Part shown: in pieces, positions 37,701-46,081 of the stretch | Position numbering within the stretch: position 1 is the first letter of the stretch | Layout: each line of letters opens with the position of its first letter | Source: Afipia sp. | Lineage (GTDB): Bacteria; Pseudomonadota; Alphaproteobacteria; Rhizobiales; Xanthobacteraceae | DNA length: 64,000 nt | Assembly: GCA_017308575.1 (NCBI GenBank) | Contig: JAFKEQ010000004.1 | Coordinates: forward strand, 186,001 to 250,000 | Reading direction: 5' to 3' | Position numbers and translations under genes: made by a program | Notes under the pieces: generated by a model | Told to the model about the DNA's origin: nothing | The model's database searches: none | The model's input: the letters and a program-made list of their open reading frames with translations, nothing else

Positions 37701-37837
37701 GTTACGACCGTATTCGAGAGCTTTGGATACTGACGGATGCCAAGGCCGGTCGCCGCCTTGAAGCCGATCAGTAGGATCAGCAGACTGACGACCAGCGACA
37801 GCACGGGCCGCTTGATGAAGATATCGGTGAAGGCCAT
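34751..37837 (-). CDS. RND multidrug efflux permease (HAE1, MexI-like)
   Basis: A 1028-residue RND pump with twelve predicted membrane segments and two large periplasmic loops. The N-terminus MAFTDIFIKRPV and LRQYPK-like IRQYPK motif resemble MexI. The proton-relay aspartates are in the VVDDAIVVVENIHRH segment of helix 4 near residue 405. It expels drugs or metabolites using the proton gradient, through the MFP encoded 21 bases upstream and an outer-membrane channel encoded elsewhere. Operon: TetR, MFP, RND. Confidence 0.95.
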   Translation of the reverse strand: MAFTDIFIKRPVLSLVVSLLILLIGFKAATGLGIRQYPKLSNTVVTITTSYPGASPDLMQGFITQPIEQAVASAEGVDYITSSSVQGTSTISVYIKLNVDPNAALTEVSSKVSSVRYLIPKESNDPVITKSTGQTTAVMYIGFASDELSGPQISDYLARVVQPILSTVDGVASADILGAQTLATRIWLDPARMAGRNVSPDDVAAAIRANNFQAAAGQSKGYFIVSNVTTNTDLTNIDQFKRMTVKAKDGGFVRLEDIATVELGAQSTDASVAMSGQQAIFIGVQSTPQGNPLNIVKGVRALFPEMERNLPPSLKMRVAYDSTKFIQSSIDEVRDTLIEAVLIVVVVIFLFLASLRSVIIPVVTIPLSLVGACILMLAMGFTLNLLTLLAMVLAIGLVVDDAIVVVENIHRHLEEGKSPVEASLIGAREIVGPVISMTITLAAVYAPIGFLGGLTGALFREFAFTLAGSVIISGVIALTLSPMMCSVLLKGGHQNQGRFAQFVDRVFSRLTDWYGRKLDRSLDYRPITGLFALTILFLVGFMFMNTNKELAPEEDQGILFSVTKAPQYANIDYSNYYGKKLDKVFAGFPETDLRFIINGTNGPANGIAGMILKPWDERKRSSLALKPLVQAELSKVEGVNAFAFNLPALPGGPGGLPIQMVISTTSGFQAVFEQMEKLKKAARESGYFIVADSDLAFNQPVVRVNVDRSKANDLGISMQAVGNTLATLLGGNYVNRFNLEGRSYQVIPQVPRELRITPESLGNYYVPTTSGRQVPLSTIVSIQTATNPNALTHFNQLNSATFQAVTMPGVTVGKAVEFLEQQAKQLPAGFTHDFLADSRQYVQEGNQLTVTFVFALIIIFLVLAAQFESLRDPLVILISVPMAISGALVPLFFGLATINIYTQVGLVTLVGLISKHGILMVEFANEMQIKEGLDRRAAIEHAARVRLRPILMTTAAMVAGLLPLLTASGAGAASRFSIGIVVVAGMSIGTLFTLFVLPAVYTWIATDHKAATETQRAKDIEKYELSLT

Positions 37838-37858
37838 GAGCGGCGCTCCCTCAGAGAA

Positions 37859-39052
37859 TCAATAACGCGGCGCTTGCGCGGGAATCGGCGGCGGCTGATC
37901 GGTCGAGATCGTCACGGCCGAGCCGGACTGCAGCTTGAGCTGTCCGACGGCGACAACGCGATCCCCCGGCTTCACACCGCTGGCAATGACGACACGGCCG
38001 TTGATCCGCGCTCCGGTCTTCACGAAAGTCCGGTCGGTTTTCAGCGTTTCCTTGCCCTCGGCATCCTTCGTTCCGGTGATCAACCAGACCGAGTCGCCAT
38101 ACAGCGTGTAATCCACGGCGGTTTCCGGCACCGTGATCACCGCAGGCTTCGGCGGCAGTTCGACGGTCGTGGAGGCGAACATGCCGGGCTGCAGGATGCG
38201 GTCCGGATTGTCCAGCGTCGCCTGAACCTTGACATTACGGGTATCGGCGCTGATCTGCGGCTCGATGGTGGTAATCTTGCCTTCGAAGGTGCGGCCCGGA
38301 TAGGCGTCCACCTTGATGCGGACAGCCTGACCGACGTCCAGAACGGCACGATCCTTTTCCGTCACGGTGAAGTTCAGATAGAGCCGCGACAGGTCGGTCA
38401 GCGAGACGATCTGCGTGCCGGCGCTGAGATACTGGCCGAGTTGAACCAGACGAACGCCGAGCACGCCGCTGAATGGCGCGGTGATGCGCTTCTGCGAAAT
38501 GATCGATTCGGTCTTCGCCACCGCAGCAGCGCCCTGATCGTAAGCCGCCTGCGCCTGATCCACCGTCGCCTGCGGACCGAACGACTTGGCAAGCAGCGCC
38601 TTGGCGCGGTCGAGCGCAAGCTGCGCGGCAAGGGTCTGCGCCTTGTAGCTGGCGAGATCGCTCTGGTCCGGCGCGTCGTAGATCTGAAGCAGCGGATCGC
38701 CCGCCTTCACTTCCGCGCCGGGCTGGAACAGGATCTCGGTCACGCGGCCGTTGACGTCGGTGGTGACGTTCACCTGATTGACCGCGGCCAGATCGCCGAC
38801 TGCCGTCAAAAGGTTCGGCAGCACTTCCGATTTGGCTTCGGCGACGGCCACCACGGTCGGAGGCGGCTTCATGTTCGCGAAGAACTGCGCGATCATGTGA
38901 TTGCGAAAGGCGTTGAAGCCCACAATCGCCACGAGCAGCAGAATGAGCGCCGCGCCGACGATGATCAGCCAGCGGCGCATGCGAACCGGCGGACGCGGCT
39001 TTTCGGCCGGCGACGGAGTGTGTTGAGGCTGAGGTGTGCTTGAGGCGTCCAT
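37859..39052 (-). CDS. RND efflux periplasmic adaptor (MFP/HlyD family)
   Basis: About 397 residues: a cytoplasmic Pro-rich start, one membrane anchor (about 30-52), lipoyl-like halves around a coiled-coil hairpin (about 100-200, with the Ala/Gln-rich DRAKALLAKSFGP region), then beta-barrel and membrane-proximal domains. It bridges the RND pump and the outer-membrane channel. The ATG at 39052 is chosen: it follows the TetR stop directly (TAATATG) with GCGGAAAG upstream; a TTG at 39070 is less likely. Confidence 0.94.
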   Translation of the reverse strand: MDASSTPQPQHTPSPAEKPRPPVRMRRWLIIVGAALILLLVAIVGFNAFRNHMIAQFFANMKPPPTVVAVAEAKSEVLPNLLTAVGDLAAVNQVNVTTDVNGRVTEILFQPGAEVKAGDPLLQIYDAPDQSDLASYKAQTLAAQLALDRAKALLAKSFGPQATVDQAQAAYDQGAAAVAKTESIISQKRITAPFSGVLGVRLVQLGQYLSAGTQIVSLTDLSRLYLNFTVTEKDRAVLDVGQAVRIKVDAYPGRTFEGKITTIEPQISADTRNVKVQATLDNPDRILQPGMFASTTVELPPKPAVITVPETAVDYTLYGDSVWLITGTKDAEGKETLKTDRTFVKTGARINGRVVIASGVKPGDRVVAVGQLKLQSGSAVTISTDQPPPIPAQAPRY

Positions 39053-39053
39053 A

Positions 39054-39755
39054 TTATGCACTTTCCGCAATCCGGACCGCCGCCTGGAAAAGCGGAGGCG
39101 CGGTGTCCAAATGTAATGCGATTGCCTGGCCAGTTACTCCGATTCCGCGGAGGATGAACTGGCAGATTTGCCGTTCGAAGTCCGGCGCATTCGGATAATC
39201 GAGCGAGGGCGTTGCCGGCAGCTTTGTCAGAGCGATCATGTGAACAACCTGATGGGCATACCAGAAAAGGTTGATCGGCTCGCCTTCGACGCGCACCGCA
39301 TCACCCGCGGCAATCGCGCTTTCCAGCGACTCACTGAAGATCGGGCCGATCAGATCGCCGATCTTGTCGTAAAGCAGCCGCGCGAATTCGCCGTCGGTGA
39401 GCTGGCTGGAAATCAGCAGCCTGACACGCTGGGCATCTTCCTGATCCGGCTCTTCGGTCGCGCGCATGAAGTGCCCGACCATTTCACGAATCAGAATGAC
39501 CAGCGTCTGCGTCGACGGCTTCAGCTCGCGCAGCCGAAGCAATTCGGGATCGGCCTCGCAGGCCTCCGAAAGTATCTCCGCATACAGCGCAGCCTTGGTC
39601 GGGAAGTGCTTGAACAGCAGCCCTTCCGAAATACCGGCCGCCTGCGCGACGCTTTTGGTCGTCGTTCCCGCAAAACCATAGAGCGCAAAGCACCGCTTTG
39701 CAGCTTCGAGGATTTGCCCCCGGCGAAGATCACTCGTGAGTCTGAGAGTACTCAT
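39054..39755 (-). CDS. TetR-family regulator of the RND operon
   Basis: About 233 residues with an N-terminal TetR HTH (ILEAAKRCFALYGFAGTTTKSVAQ region, recognition helix ISEGLLFKHFPTK) and an all-helical ligand domain. It is the first gene of the efflux operon and its stop abuts the MFP start, so it should be an autoregulated local repressor. The ATG at 39755 is chosen; a GTG at 39770 lies inside the operator palindrome. Confidence 0.92.
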   Translation of the reverse strand: MSTLRLTSDLRRGQILEAAKRCFALYGFAGTTTKSVAQAAGISEGLLFKHFPTKAALYAEILSEACEADPELLRLRELKPSTQTLVILIREMVGHFMRATEEPDQEDAQRVRLLISSQLTDGEFARLLYDKIGDLIGPIFSESLESAIAAGDAVRVEGEPINLFWYAHQVVHMIALTKLPATPSLDYPNAPDFERQICQFILRGIGVTGQAIALHLDTAPPLFQAAVRIAESA

Positions 39756-39758
39756 GTT

Positions 39759-39774
39759 GTGAGTAAGCACTCAC
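39759..39774. promoter_or_regulatory. TetR operator candidate GTGAGT-AAGC-ACTCAC
   Basis: Perfect 6-base inverted repeat with a 4-base spacer ending 4 bases before the TetR start codon. Size and symmetry are typical for TetR/AcrR sites, and the place would let the repressor shut its own operon. Related fragments (ACTCGTGAGTCTGAGAGTACTC) occur just inside the gene. Confidence 0.65.
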
Positions 39775-40035
39775 CATGACGCAAGTCAAATAGAATTGCT
39801 GCGGCGCACAGCCAAATTTAGCCATATTTCATGCAGCTTTGCGGCGATCGTCAGCCAAATCTCGCCAGTATCGCAGAACGACCCGCATAAATTCCGCACG
39901 CTGATATCGTCGCCATAGCCAACGAAGTCTTGCCTTAATCGATCAAACCCGCCTCAATGCGCGCAAAGCAATGGCCACCGCATCGACGGGAAGGCCGCAA
40001 AGGTCCGCAATCGAACGGGCCACGGGGGAGATGCT

Positions 40036-42051
40036 ATGACGAGCGGAAATTTGCCGCCGGCAGATGACCAGATGGTCATTTCCGACGAAGCCTTGCGCAA
40101 AGCCGAAGAATTCATCGAAGCGGATGAAGGTGCGACCAACAGGCTGGACGGTCTGGTCGGTCAGGCGGTTGCCTACATCGCCGTCGCGATGAGCCTGTTC
40201 CACCTCTACGCCGCCTACGCGATCGTGCCGACGCAGGAACTGCGTTACACCCACGTCGCCTTCACCCTCGTTCTCTCCTTCCTGCTGTTTCCGCTGGCTG
40301 CGCGCTTCCGCAATCGCGTGCGCTGGTGGGACATCATTCCGGGTATTCTCGCGGTCGTCACCATCGTCTATGCGCTGATGGGCGGCGACGACTTCACCGA
40401 TCGCGCCACCACGCCCAACCAGTGGGACGTGATCGTCGGCGTCATCTTCATCGTTCTCGTGCTGGAAGCAACCCGCCGCACCACCGGACTGATCATGCCG
40501 GTGGTGGCGCTGTGCTTCATCGCCTACGCGATGTTCGGCCCCTACTTTCCCGCGCCGTGGACTCATCGCGCCTATGACCTGCCGCGCCTTGTCGGCCATC
40601 TCTTCATCACGCTGGAGGGCATCTTCGGCGTGGCCGTGGACGTGTCCGCGACGCTGATCATCCTGTTCACGATCTTCGGCGCGTTCCTGCAGCAGTCCGG
40701 CGCCGGGAAATTCTTCATCGATTTCTCGCTGGCGCTGATGGGCGGCAAGCCGAACAGCGCCGGCCGCACCGTGGTGCTGTCATCGTTCCTGCTCGGCGGC
40801 CCGTCGGGCTCGGGCGTCGCCACAACCGTGATGATCGGCACCGTCGCCTATCCGATGATGAAGAAGGCGGGCTTCGAGAAGAACGCCGCCGGCGGCCTTC
40901 TCGCCGCGGGCGGCCTCGGCGCGATCCTGTCGCCGCCGGTGCTTGGCGCCGCCGCGTTCCTGATCGCGGAGTTTCTCAAGATCAGTTACCTCGACGTGAT
41001 CTGGATGGCGACTATCCCGACCTGCCTTTACTACCTGTCGCTGCTGTTCATGGTCGAACTCGACGCCAAGAAATTCGGCGCACGCGACGTCAACTTCAAG
41101 CCGGAAATGTCGCTCGGCGAGATGACCAAACGCTACGGCTTCCATTTCATCTCGCTTGTTGCCGTCGTCGTCTTCATGGTGATCGGCTATTCGCCCGCCC
41201 TGTCGGTGTTCTACGCCATCGTCACCACGTTCGTTCTGAGCTTCCTGCGCAAGGACACGGCGCTGTTCCCGCCGAAGCTCAAGCGCGCGCTGGCCGACGG
41301 CTCGATCGGCGCGCTGAACGCGGCGACCACCTGCGCCTCTGCGGGTATCGTGGTCGGCATCGTCACGCTCACCGGCCTCGGCCTGAAATTCTCGTCGATC
41401 GTGATCTCCTACGCAGGCGGCAGCCTGCTGCTGACCGCGATCTACACCTCGCTGATCGTCTGGATCATCGGCCTCGCCGTGCCCGTCACCGCGTCCTACA
41501 TCATCTGCGCGGTGATCGCCGCGCCCGCACTGATCAAGCTCGGCATCCCGGACTACGCCGCGCACATGTTCATCTTCTATTACGCGGTGCTGTCGGAAGT
41601 CTCACCGCCGACCGCGCTATCGCCGTTCGCGGCTGCGGCCATCACCGGCGGCGATCCGTACAAGACCACGCTGCAATCGTGGAAGTACACCCTGCCCGCG
41701 TTCCTGGTGCCGTTCGTGTTCGTGCTCGATCCGCAGGGCGTCGGCCTGCTGCTGAACATTCCGAAGGGCGGCTCGTGGGTGGACATCGTCGAGGTTTCCA
41801 TCAAGACCACGCTCGGCCTGATGGCGCTGGCGGCCGCCGCGCAAGGCTGGGTCCTGCGGCAGACCTCGCTGATCGAGCGCGGCCTGCTGGCGTTGGCCGG
41901 ATTGCTGCTGGTCTTCCCGAGCCTGATCGAGGCCGTGATCGAAGCGGCGATTGGTCGCGACATTTCTTATACTTATGTACCCGGCATCCTGATCGGATTG
42001 GGGGTACTGTTATGGCAGGCAAAGGGACCGGCGGTTCAACGACCGGCCTGA
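40036..42051 (+). CDS. TRAP transporter fused permease (TAXI type)
   Basis: A 671-residue protein in which the small (DctQ-like) and large (DctM-like) TRAP membrane subunits are fused, as usual for TAXI systems. There are four or five N-terminal helices (residues 40-200), then the DctM part with GGPSGSGVATTVMIG near residue 255 and a repeat later (TCASAGIVVGIVTLTG). It imports organic acids or amino acids with a sodium or proton gradient. GGGGGAG precedes the ATG. The binding protein follows after 24 bases. Confidence 0.93.
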   Translation: MTSGNLPPADDQMVISDEALRKAEEFIEADEGATNRLDGLVGQAVAYIAVAMSLFHLYAAYAIVPTQELRYTHVAFTLVLSFLLFPLAARFRNRVRWWDIIPGILAVVTIVYALMGGDDFTDRATTPNQWDVIVGVIFIVLVLEATRRTTGLIMPVVALCFIAYAMFGPYFPAPWTHRAYDLPRLVGHLFITLEGIFGVAVDVSATLIILFTIFGAFLQQSGAGKFFIDFSLALMGGKPNSAGRTVVLSSFLLGGPSGSGVATTVMIGTVAYPMMKKAGFEKNAAGGLLAAGGLGAILSPPVLGAAAFLIAEFLKISYLDVIWMATIPTCLYYLSLLFMVELDAKKFGARDVNFKPEMSLGEMTKRYGFHFISLVAVVVFMVIGYSPALSVFYAIVTTFVLSFLRKDTALFPPKLKRALADGSIGALNAATTCASAGIVVGIVTLTGLGLKFSSIVISYAGGSLLLTAIYTSLIVWIIGLAVPVTASYIICAVIAAPALIKLGIPDYAAHMFIFYYAVLSEVSPPTALSPFAAAAITGGDPYKTTLQSWKYTLPAFLVPFVFVLDPQGVGLLLNIPKGGSWVDIVEVSIKTTLGLMALAAAAQGWVLRQTSLIERGLLALAGLLLVFPSLIEAVIEAAIGRDISYTYVPGILIGLGVLLWQAKGPAVQRPA

Positions 42052-42075
42052 GAACTTCACAGGGAGGATGACTGA

Positions 42076-43044
42076 ATGACGAAAACGTCAAAGATCACCG
42101 CAGCATTGGCTATTGCACTCACCGCCGGATTTGCCTTCGGTGCTCATGCACAGCAGCGGACAATGTCGATCGGCACCGGCGGCACCGGCGGCGTGTACTA
42201 TCCGCTTGGCGGCGCGATCGCGAACGTGCTGTCGAAGAACCTGCCGAATGTGCAGGCCACCGCCGAAGTCACCGGCGGCTCGGTCGACAATCTCAAGCTG
42301 ATCGGCACCGGACAGAGCGAACTCGGTTTCTCCATGGCCGACGCGGCGCTCGATGCCTACAAGGGCCAGGAAAAGTTCAAGAGCGGCAAGATCCCGCTGC
42401 AGGCATTGCTGGTGGTCTATCCGAACCGCATGCATGTCGTGACCGTCGAGAGCACCGGCATCAAGACCATGGCCGATCTCAAGGGCAAGCGCGTCTCCAC
42501 CGGCTCGCCCGGCGGCGCGACCGAAGTGATGGCCTTCCGCGTCATCGAAGCGGCGGGCCTCGACAAGGACAAGGACATGAAGCGCGAGCGCCTCGGCGTC
42601 GCCGAGTCCGTCAACGCCATCAAGGACGGCAAGATCGACGCCTTCTTCTGGGTCGGCGGCATTCCGACCGCATCGGTCACCGATCTTGCCGCGACGCCGG
42701 GCATGAAGCTGAAACTCATCGACCACGCCGATCTGGTCGACAAGATGAACGCGAAGTACGGCAACCTCTACAGCGCCGGCGTCATCAAGGCGGGATCGTA
42801 TCCGGGCTACGACGTCGACAACAAGATCACCGAGGTCTGGAATATCATCGTCACCAACGACAAGATGAGCAACGACGACGCCTACAACATCGTCAAGACG
42901 CTGGTGGAGAAGAAGGCCGACATCGTCGCCGTGCACAAGGAAGCCTTGAGCTTCTCGCTGGACAACCAGGTCCAGTCCCGCTCACCGGTGCCGTTCCATC
43001 CCGGCGCGCTGAAATACTTCAAGGAAAAGGGTGTGGGCGGCTAG
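42076..43044 (+). CDS. TAXI-family TRAP substrate-binding protein
   Basis: A 322-residue periplasmic protein with a signal peptide (cleavage near AHAQ, residue 25) and the TAXI hallmark SIGTGGTGGVYYPLGG directly after it. It delivers the ligand to the fused permease encoded just upstream. AGGGAGG precedes the start. Ligands of TAXI proteins include glutamate-like compounds, but most are unknown. A strong terminator follows the gene. Confidence 0.94.
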   Translation: MTKTSKITAALAIALTAGFAFGAHAQQRTMSIGTGGTGGVYYPLGGAIANVLSKNLPNVQATAEVTGGSVDNLKLIGTGQSELGFSMADAALDAYKGQEKFKSGKIPLQALLVVYPNRMHVVTVESTGIKTMADLKGKRVSTGSPGGATEVMAFRVIEAAGLDKDKDMKRERLGVAESVNAIKDGKIDAFFWVGGIPTASVTDLAATPGMKLKLIDHADLVDKMNAKYGNLYSAGVIKAGSYPGYDVDNKITEVWNIIVTNDKMSNDDAYNIVKTLVEKKADIVAVHKEALSFSLDNQVQSRSPVPFHPGALKYFKEKGVGG

Positions 43045-43066
43045 TCGCCGGTACCATCACATTCAT

Positions 43067-43095
43067 AAACCCCGGCCCACGCGCCGGGGTTTTTC
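43067..43095 (+). terminator. Rho-independent terminator of the TRAP operon
   Basis: AAACCCCGGC and GCCGGGGTTT form a strong 10-pair stem, with TTTTT following. It starts 23 bases after the binding-protein stop. This is a textbook intrinsic terminator. Confidence 0.9.
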
Positions 43096-43109
43096 GTTCT
43101 GACTGCGGA

Positions 43110-43233
43110 GTCGTCCTGGCGCAGGCCGGGACCCATAGCCACCGGCCTATCAAGTGAAAAAGAAAGTCGTGGCTCTATTTAGATTAGAATAAGGATGACA
43201 GGGGTGATGGGTCCCGGCTTTCGCCGGGACGAC
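43110..43233. repeat. Palindromic intergenic repeat (type C)
   Basis: GTCGTCCTGGCGCAGG...GGGACCCAT at the left and ATGGGTCCCGGC...GGGACGAC at the right form a long inverted pair; each end is itself a hairpin. The same element recurs at 50404-50524 and in part at 54241-54267 and 60021-60084. The middle is unrelated AT-rich DNA. Confidence 0.85.
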
Positions 43234-43244
43234 AACGCCTCTTT

Positions 43245-44492
43245 TCAGCATTCCTTCGGCGCATCCCTGTCGATCGCAAAATCATCGAACCACGGCTTGC
43301 GATCGCCCGCGATGGACGCAGCGATCATTCGCGACGCCAGATAACTGTAGGTGATGCCGTTGCCGCCGTAGCCGTAGGCCGCGTGGATACGCGGGTGGCC
43401 GGGCACCGGGCCGATCAGCGGCAAGCCATCGATGGTGGTGCCGAACGCGCCCGACCAGACGAATTCCGCCATCGCCTCGGCGCGCGGCCACAGCGCCTTC
43501 AGCTTCTCGCGCAGCACCCTGGCTTTGGCCGGCATCAGGGCATCACGCGCCTCGGGCTCGACGACGGTGTCGTCATCCTCTCCGCCGATGACGATACGAT
43601 TTTCAGGTGTGGCGCGCAGATAGTTGTATTGCTCCGACGCCTCCCAGATCAGCGCCTTGTCGCGCCATATCGTCTCCGGCTGCTGCGGCGGTGTGGCGAT
43701 GGCCCAGCTCGACACCACCTTGTGCAGATCGGAGGTCAGGATGTCAGGCATCACATAGCCTGTCGCCAGCACAACGTGTTTGGCCTCGATCACATGGCCC
43801 TCGTCGAGCACGACGATCACGGCATCGCTGCTGCTGTCGTATCCGATAGCATGCGCGTCGAACAGCTTCGCATCCTGTCTTACGGCTTCCGCAAGCAGAG
43901 CATGCGACAGCAGCACCGGGTCCGCATCGGACGATCCCGGCGATACGATCGCCGCTTCGCGATGGATGCCGAATTCGCGCAGCAGTGCCGGGTGATCGAG
44001 CAATTCGCCCGGCAGCCCCACACGCGCGCGAAGATCGTGTTCGGCGCGCAGTTCGCGCGGCCCGCTCTCGCCGGCCGCCAGATACAATGAGTGCCGCGGA
44101 CTCATTCCGCAGACGAGTCCCCTCGCCGCCACGAGTTGCATCAGACCGCCGACCGCCGCCTCGCTGCGCCGATAGATGTTTGCGGCCCGCTCGAAACCAT
44201 AGAGGTCGGTCAACTCGGTGAGAGAACGGTCGATCTCCCACAGCAGCATCGCCGTGCTGGCCGTGGTGCTGCCGAAGCCCGGCCGCTGCCGGTCGATGAC
44301 GCAGACATCGTGTCCGAGGCAGGCCAGATGCTCCGCCGCCAGCGATCCGGTGATTCCGGCGCCCACCACCAGCACGCCGCAGCGAAAGCTCTCCTCGATC
44401 CGGCGGCGGGTGGGCCGCTGCAACATCGTATGCCAGGGCGGCGTGCCGCCACGCAGATCGTCGTGCCGGACTCTGTCTGGGTCGAGCATCAT
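43245..44492 (-). CDS. FAD-dependent amino acid/amine oxidoreductase (DadA/DAO family)
   Basis: A 415-residue flavoprotein. The FAD-binding motif VVGAGITGSLAAEHL followed by VIDR is near residue 42 after a basic N-terminal extension, and the C-terminal flavin motif IHAAYGYGGNGITYS closes the fold. Relatives oxidise glycine derivatives, D-amino acids or gamma-glutamylputrescine. It sits beside, and divergent from, an M20 amidohydrolase, so it may take part in amine or amino acid breakdown. The substrate is not identifiable. Confidence 0.88.
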   Translation of the reverse strand: MMLDPDRVRHDDLRGGTPPWHTMLQRPTRRRIEESFRCGVLVVGAGITGSLAAEHLACLGHDVCVIDRQRPGFGSTTASTAMLLWEIDRSLTELTDLYGFERAANIYRRSEAAVGGLMQLVAARGLVCGMSPRHSLYLAAGESGPRELRAEHDLRARVGLPGELLDHPALLREFGIHREAAIVSPGSSDADPVLLSHALLAEAVRQDAKLFDAHAIGYDSSSDAVIVVLDEGHVIEAKHVVLATGYVMPDILTSDLHKVVSSWAIATPPQQPETIWRDKALIWEASEQYNYLRATPENRIVIGGEDDDTVVEPEARDALMPAKARVLREKLKALWPRAEAMAEFVWSGAFGTTIDGLPLIGPVPGHPRIHAAYGYGGNGITYSYLASRMIAASIAGDRKPWFDDFAIDRDAPKEC

Positions 44493-44670
44493 GGTCCAAA
44501 GAATAAAGAGGTGGGTGAAAACAAGCCGACAGGCTCAATGACGACGCAATGACAGCCCAAAGGTTCCACAGCTTCGTCCAATCACGTATGATCGGCTGCC
44601 CGCCGACCGCACACCTGATCCATCCATTGACCGGATGCTTCCGCTCTCAATCCGAGCTATCGATTTCATC

Positions 44671-45939
44671 ATGACAAAAGCCAGATCAAATCTTCAAATC
44701 GATTCCGCCCGCCTCTGGGGCGACATTCATGAGACCGCGAAATTCGGCGGCACGCCCAAGGGCGGCGTGAAGCGCCTCACCCTCGGTCCAGAGGACAAGC
44801 AGGTGCGCGACTGGTTTCGCAAGGCGTGCGAAGCGGCGGGCTGCGACGTCCGCGTCGACGCGCTGGGAACCATGTTCGCGATCCGCCCCGGACGCGACAT
44901 GTCGAAGCCGCCGATCGGCATTGGCTCGCATCTCGACACCCAGCCCACCGGCGGCAAATACGACGGCATTCTCGGCACGCTGGCCGCGCTGGAAGTGGTC
45001 CGCACCATGAACGATGCGGGGATCGAAACCGACATTCCGATCTGCGTCTGCAACTGGACCAACGAGGAAGGCTCGCGCTACGCACCCGCGATGATGGCCT
45101 CCGCCGCCTATGCGGGCGACTACACCACGGAGGATATTCTCGGCCGCAAGGATGCCGACGGCATCACCGTCGCTGAGGCGCTCGACACCATCGGCTATCG
45201 CGGCGCCGACGCCGTCGGAAAGCAGAAATTTTCCGCTTTCGTCGAACTGCATATCGAACAGGGCCCGCTGCTCGAAGCCGAGAACAAGACCATCGGCGTG
45301 GTCGACCGTGGCCAGGGCATCATGTGGTACGACGGCGCGATCACCGGCTTTGCCAGCCATGCTGGCACGACGCCGATGCCGCTGCGCAAGGATGCGCTCG
45401 CGGCGTTCTCCGAAGTCGTGCTCGCGGTGGAGAAACTGGCCCGCGATCTCGGCCCGAATGCGGTCGGCACCGTCGGCGAGATGGAGATCGACAATCCGTC
45501 GCGCAATGTCATTCCCGGCGACCTGACATTCACCATCGACATCCGCAGCGCCGAATCCGCAACGCTCGATGCCCTGCATGCAGGGCTGCAAAAGGCGGCA
45601 GCGGAGATTGCAGCGCGGCGCAAGGTCGCCGTCGACATCCGCCGGATCTGGCGCAAGGAACCGACCATATTCGACACTAGGTTGGTCGAAGCCGTCGCAA
45701 ACGCCGCGCAGGAGCTGGGCTATGCGAACCGCCGCATCACCTCGGGTGCCGGGCACGACGCCTGCAACCTCGCCACCGTCATGCCCGCGGCGATGATCTT
45801 CGTGCCGTGCAAGGACGGCATCAGCCACAACGAACTGGAAGACGCGACGCAAGCCGATTGCGCAGCGGGCGCGAACGTGCTGCTGCATACGGTTCTGTCG
45901 ATTGCAGGCGTTGCGTCGGGCGCTAAGGCGATTAGCTGA
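44671..45939 (+). CDS. Zn-dependent M20 amidohydrolase (N-carbamoyl amino acid hydrolase / allantoate type)
   Basis: A 422-residue M20-family enzyme. Metal ligands are in SHLDTQPTGGKYDG (His and Asp), NWTNEEGSRY (the Glu pair) and ELHIEQGPLLE (His), plus a late His in GAGHDACN. It matches hydantoinase-type carbamoylases and allantoate amidohydrolases, which release ammonia from N-carbamoyl or ureido compounds. The ATG at 44671 is preferred over 44635. A palindromic repeat follows it. Confidence 0.92.
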   Translation: MTKARSNLQIDSARLWGDIHETAKFGGTPKGGVKRLTLGPEDKQVRDWFRKACEAAGCDVRVDALGTMFAIRPGRDMSKPPIGIGSHLDTQPTGGKYDGILGTLAALEVVRTMNDAGIETDIPICVCNWTNEEGSRYAPAMMASAAYAGDYTTEDILGRKDADGITVAEALDTIGYRGADAVGKQKFSAFVELHIEQGPLLEAENKTIGVVDRGQGIMWYDGAITGFASHAGTTPMPLRKDALAAFSEVVLAVEKLARDLGPNAVGTVGEMEIDNPSRNVIPGDLTFTIDIRSAESATLDALHAGLQKAAAEIAARRKVAVDIRRIWRKEPTIFDTRLVEAVANAAQELGYANRRITSGAGHDACNLATVMPAAMIFVPCKDGISHNELEDATQADCAAGANVLLHTVLSIAGVASGAKAIS

Positions 45940-45950
45940 TAAATATGAGT

Positions 45951-46053
45951 CCTCATGGTGAGGAGGTGCATTTGCGCCGTCTCGAACCAGGAGGGCAACC
46001 TGTACATCCTCATCCTTCGAGACGCACGCAAGAGCGTGCTCCTCAGGATGAGG
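45951..46053. repeat. Palindromic intergenic repeat (type D)
   Basis: CCTCATGGTGAGGAGG...CGTCTCGAACC at the left and CATCCTTCGAGACG...GCTCCTCAGGATGAGG at the right. The same type is at 52446-52553, and relatives at 54123-54225 and 62104-62206. It fills the gap before the oligopeptidase gene. Confidence 0.85.
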
Positions 46054-46081
46054 GTATTCCATCTTGCAGAGGTCCTGCTCC

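Noticed and set aside
39941..39958. CTTAATCGATCAAAC before the TRAP operon as a third copy of the shared operator motif
   Set aside because: Only the first half resembles RTTAATCRACYAAYTAAY; the second half does not fit.
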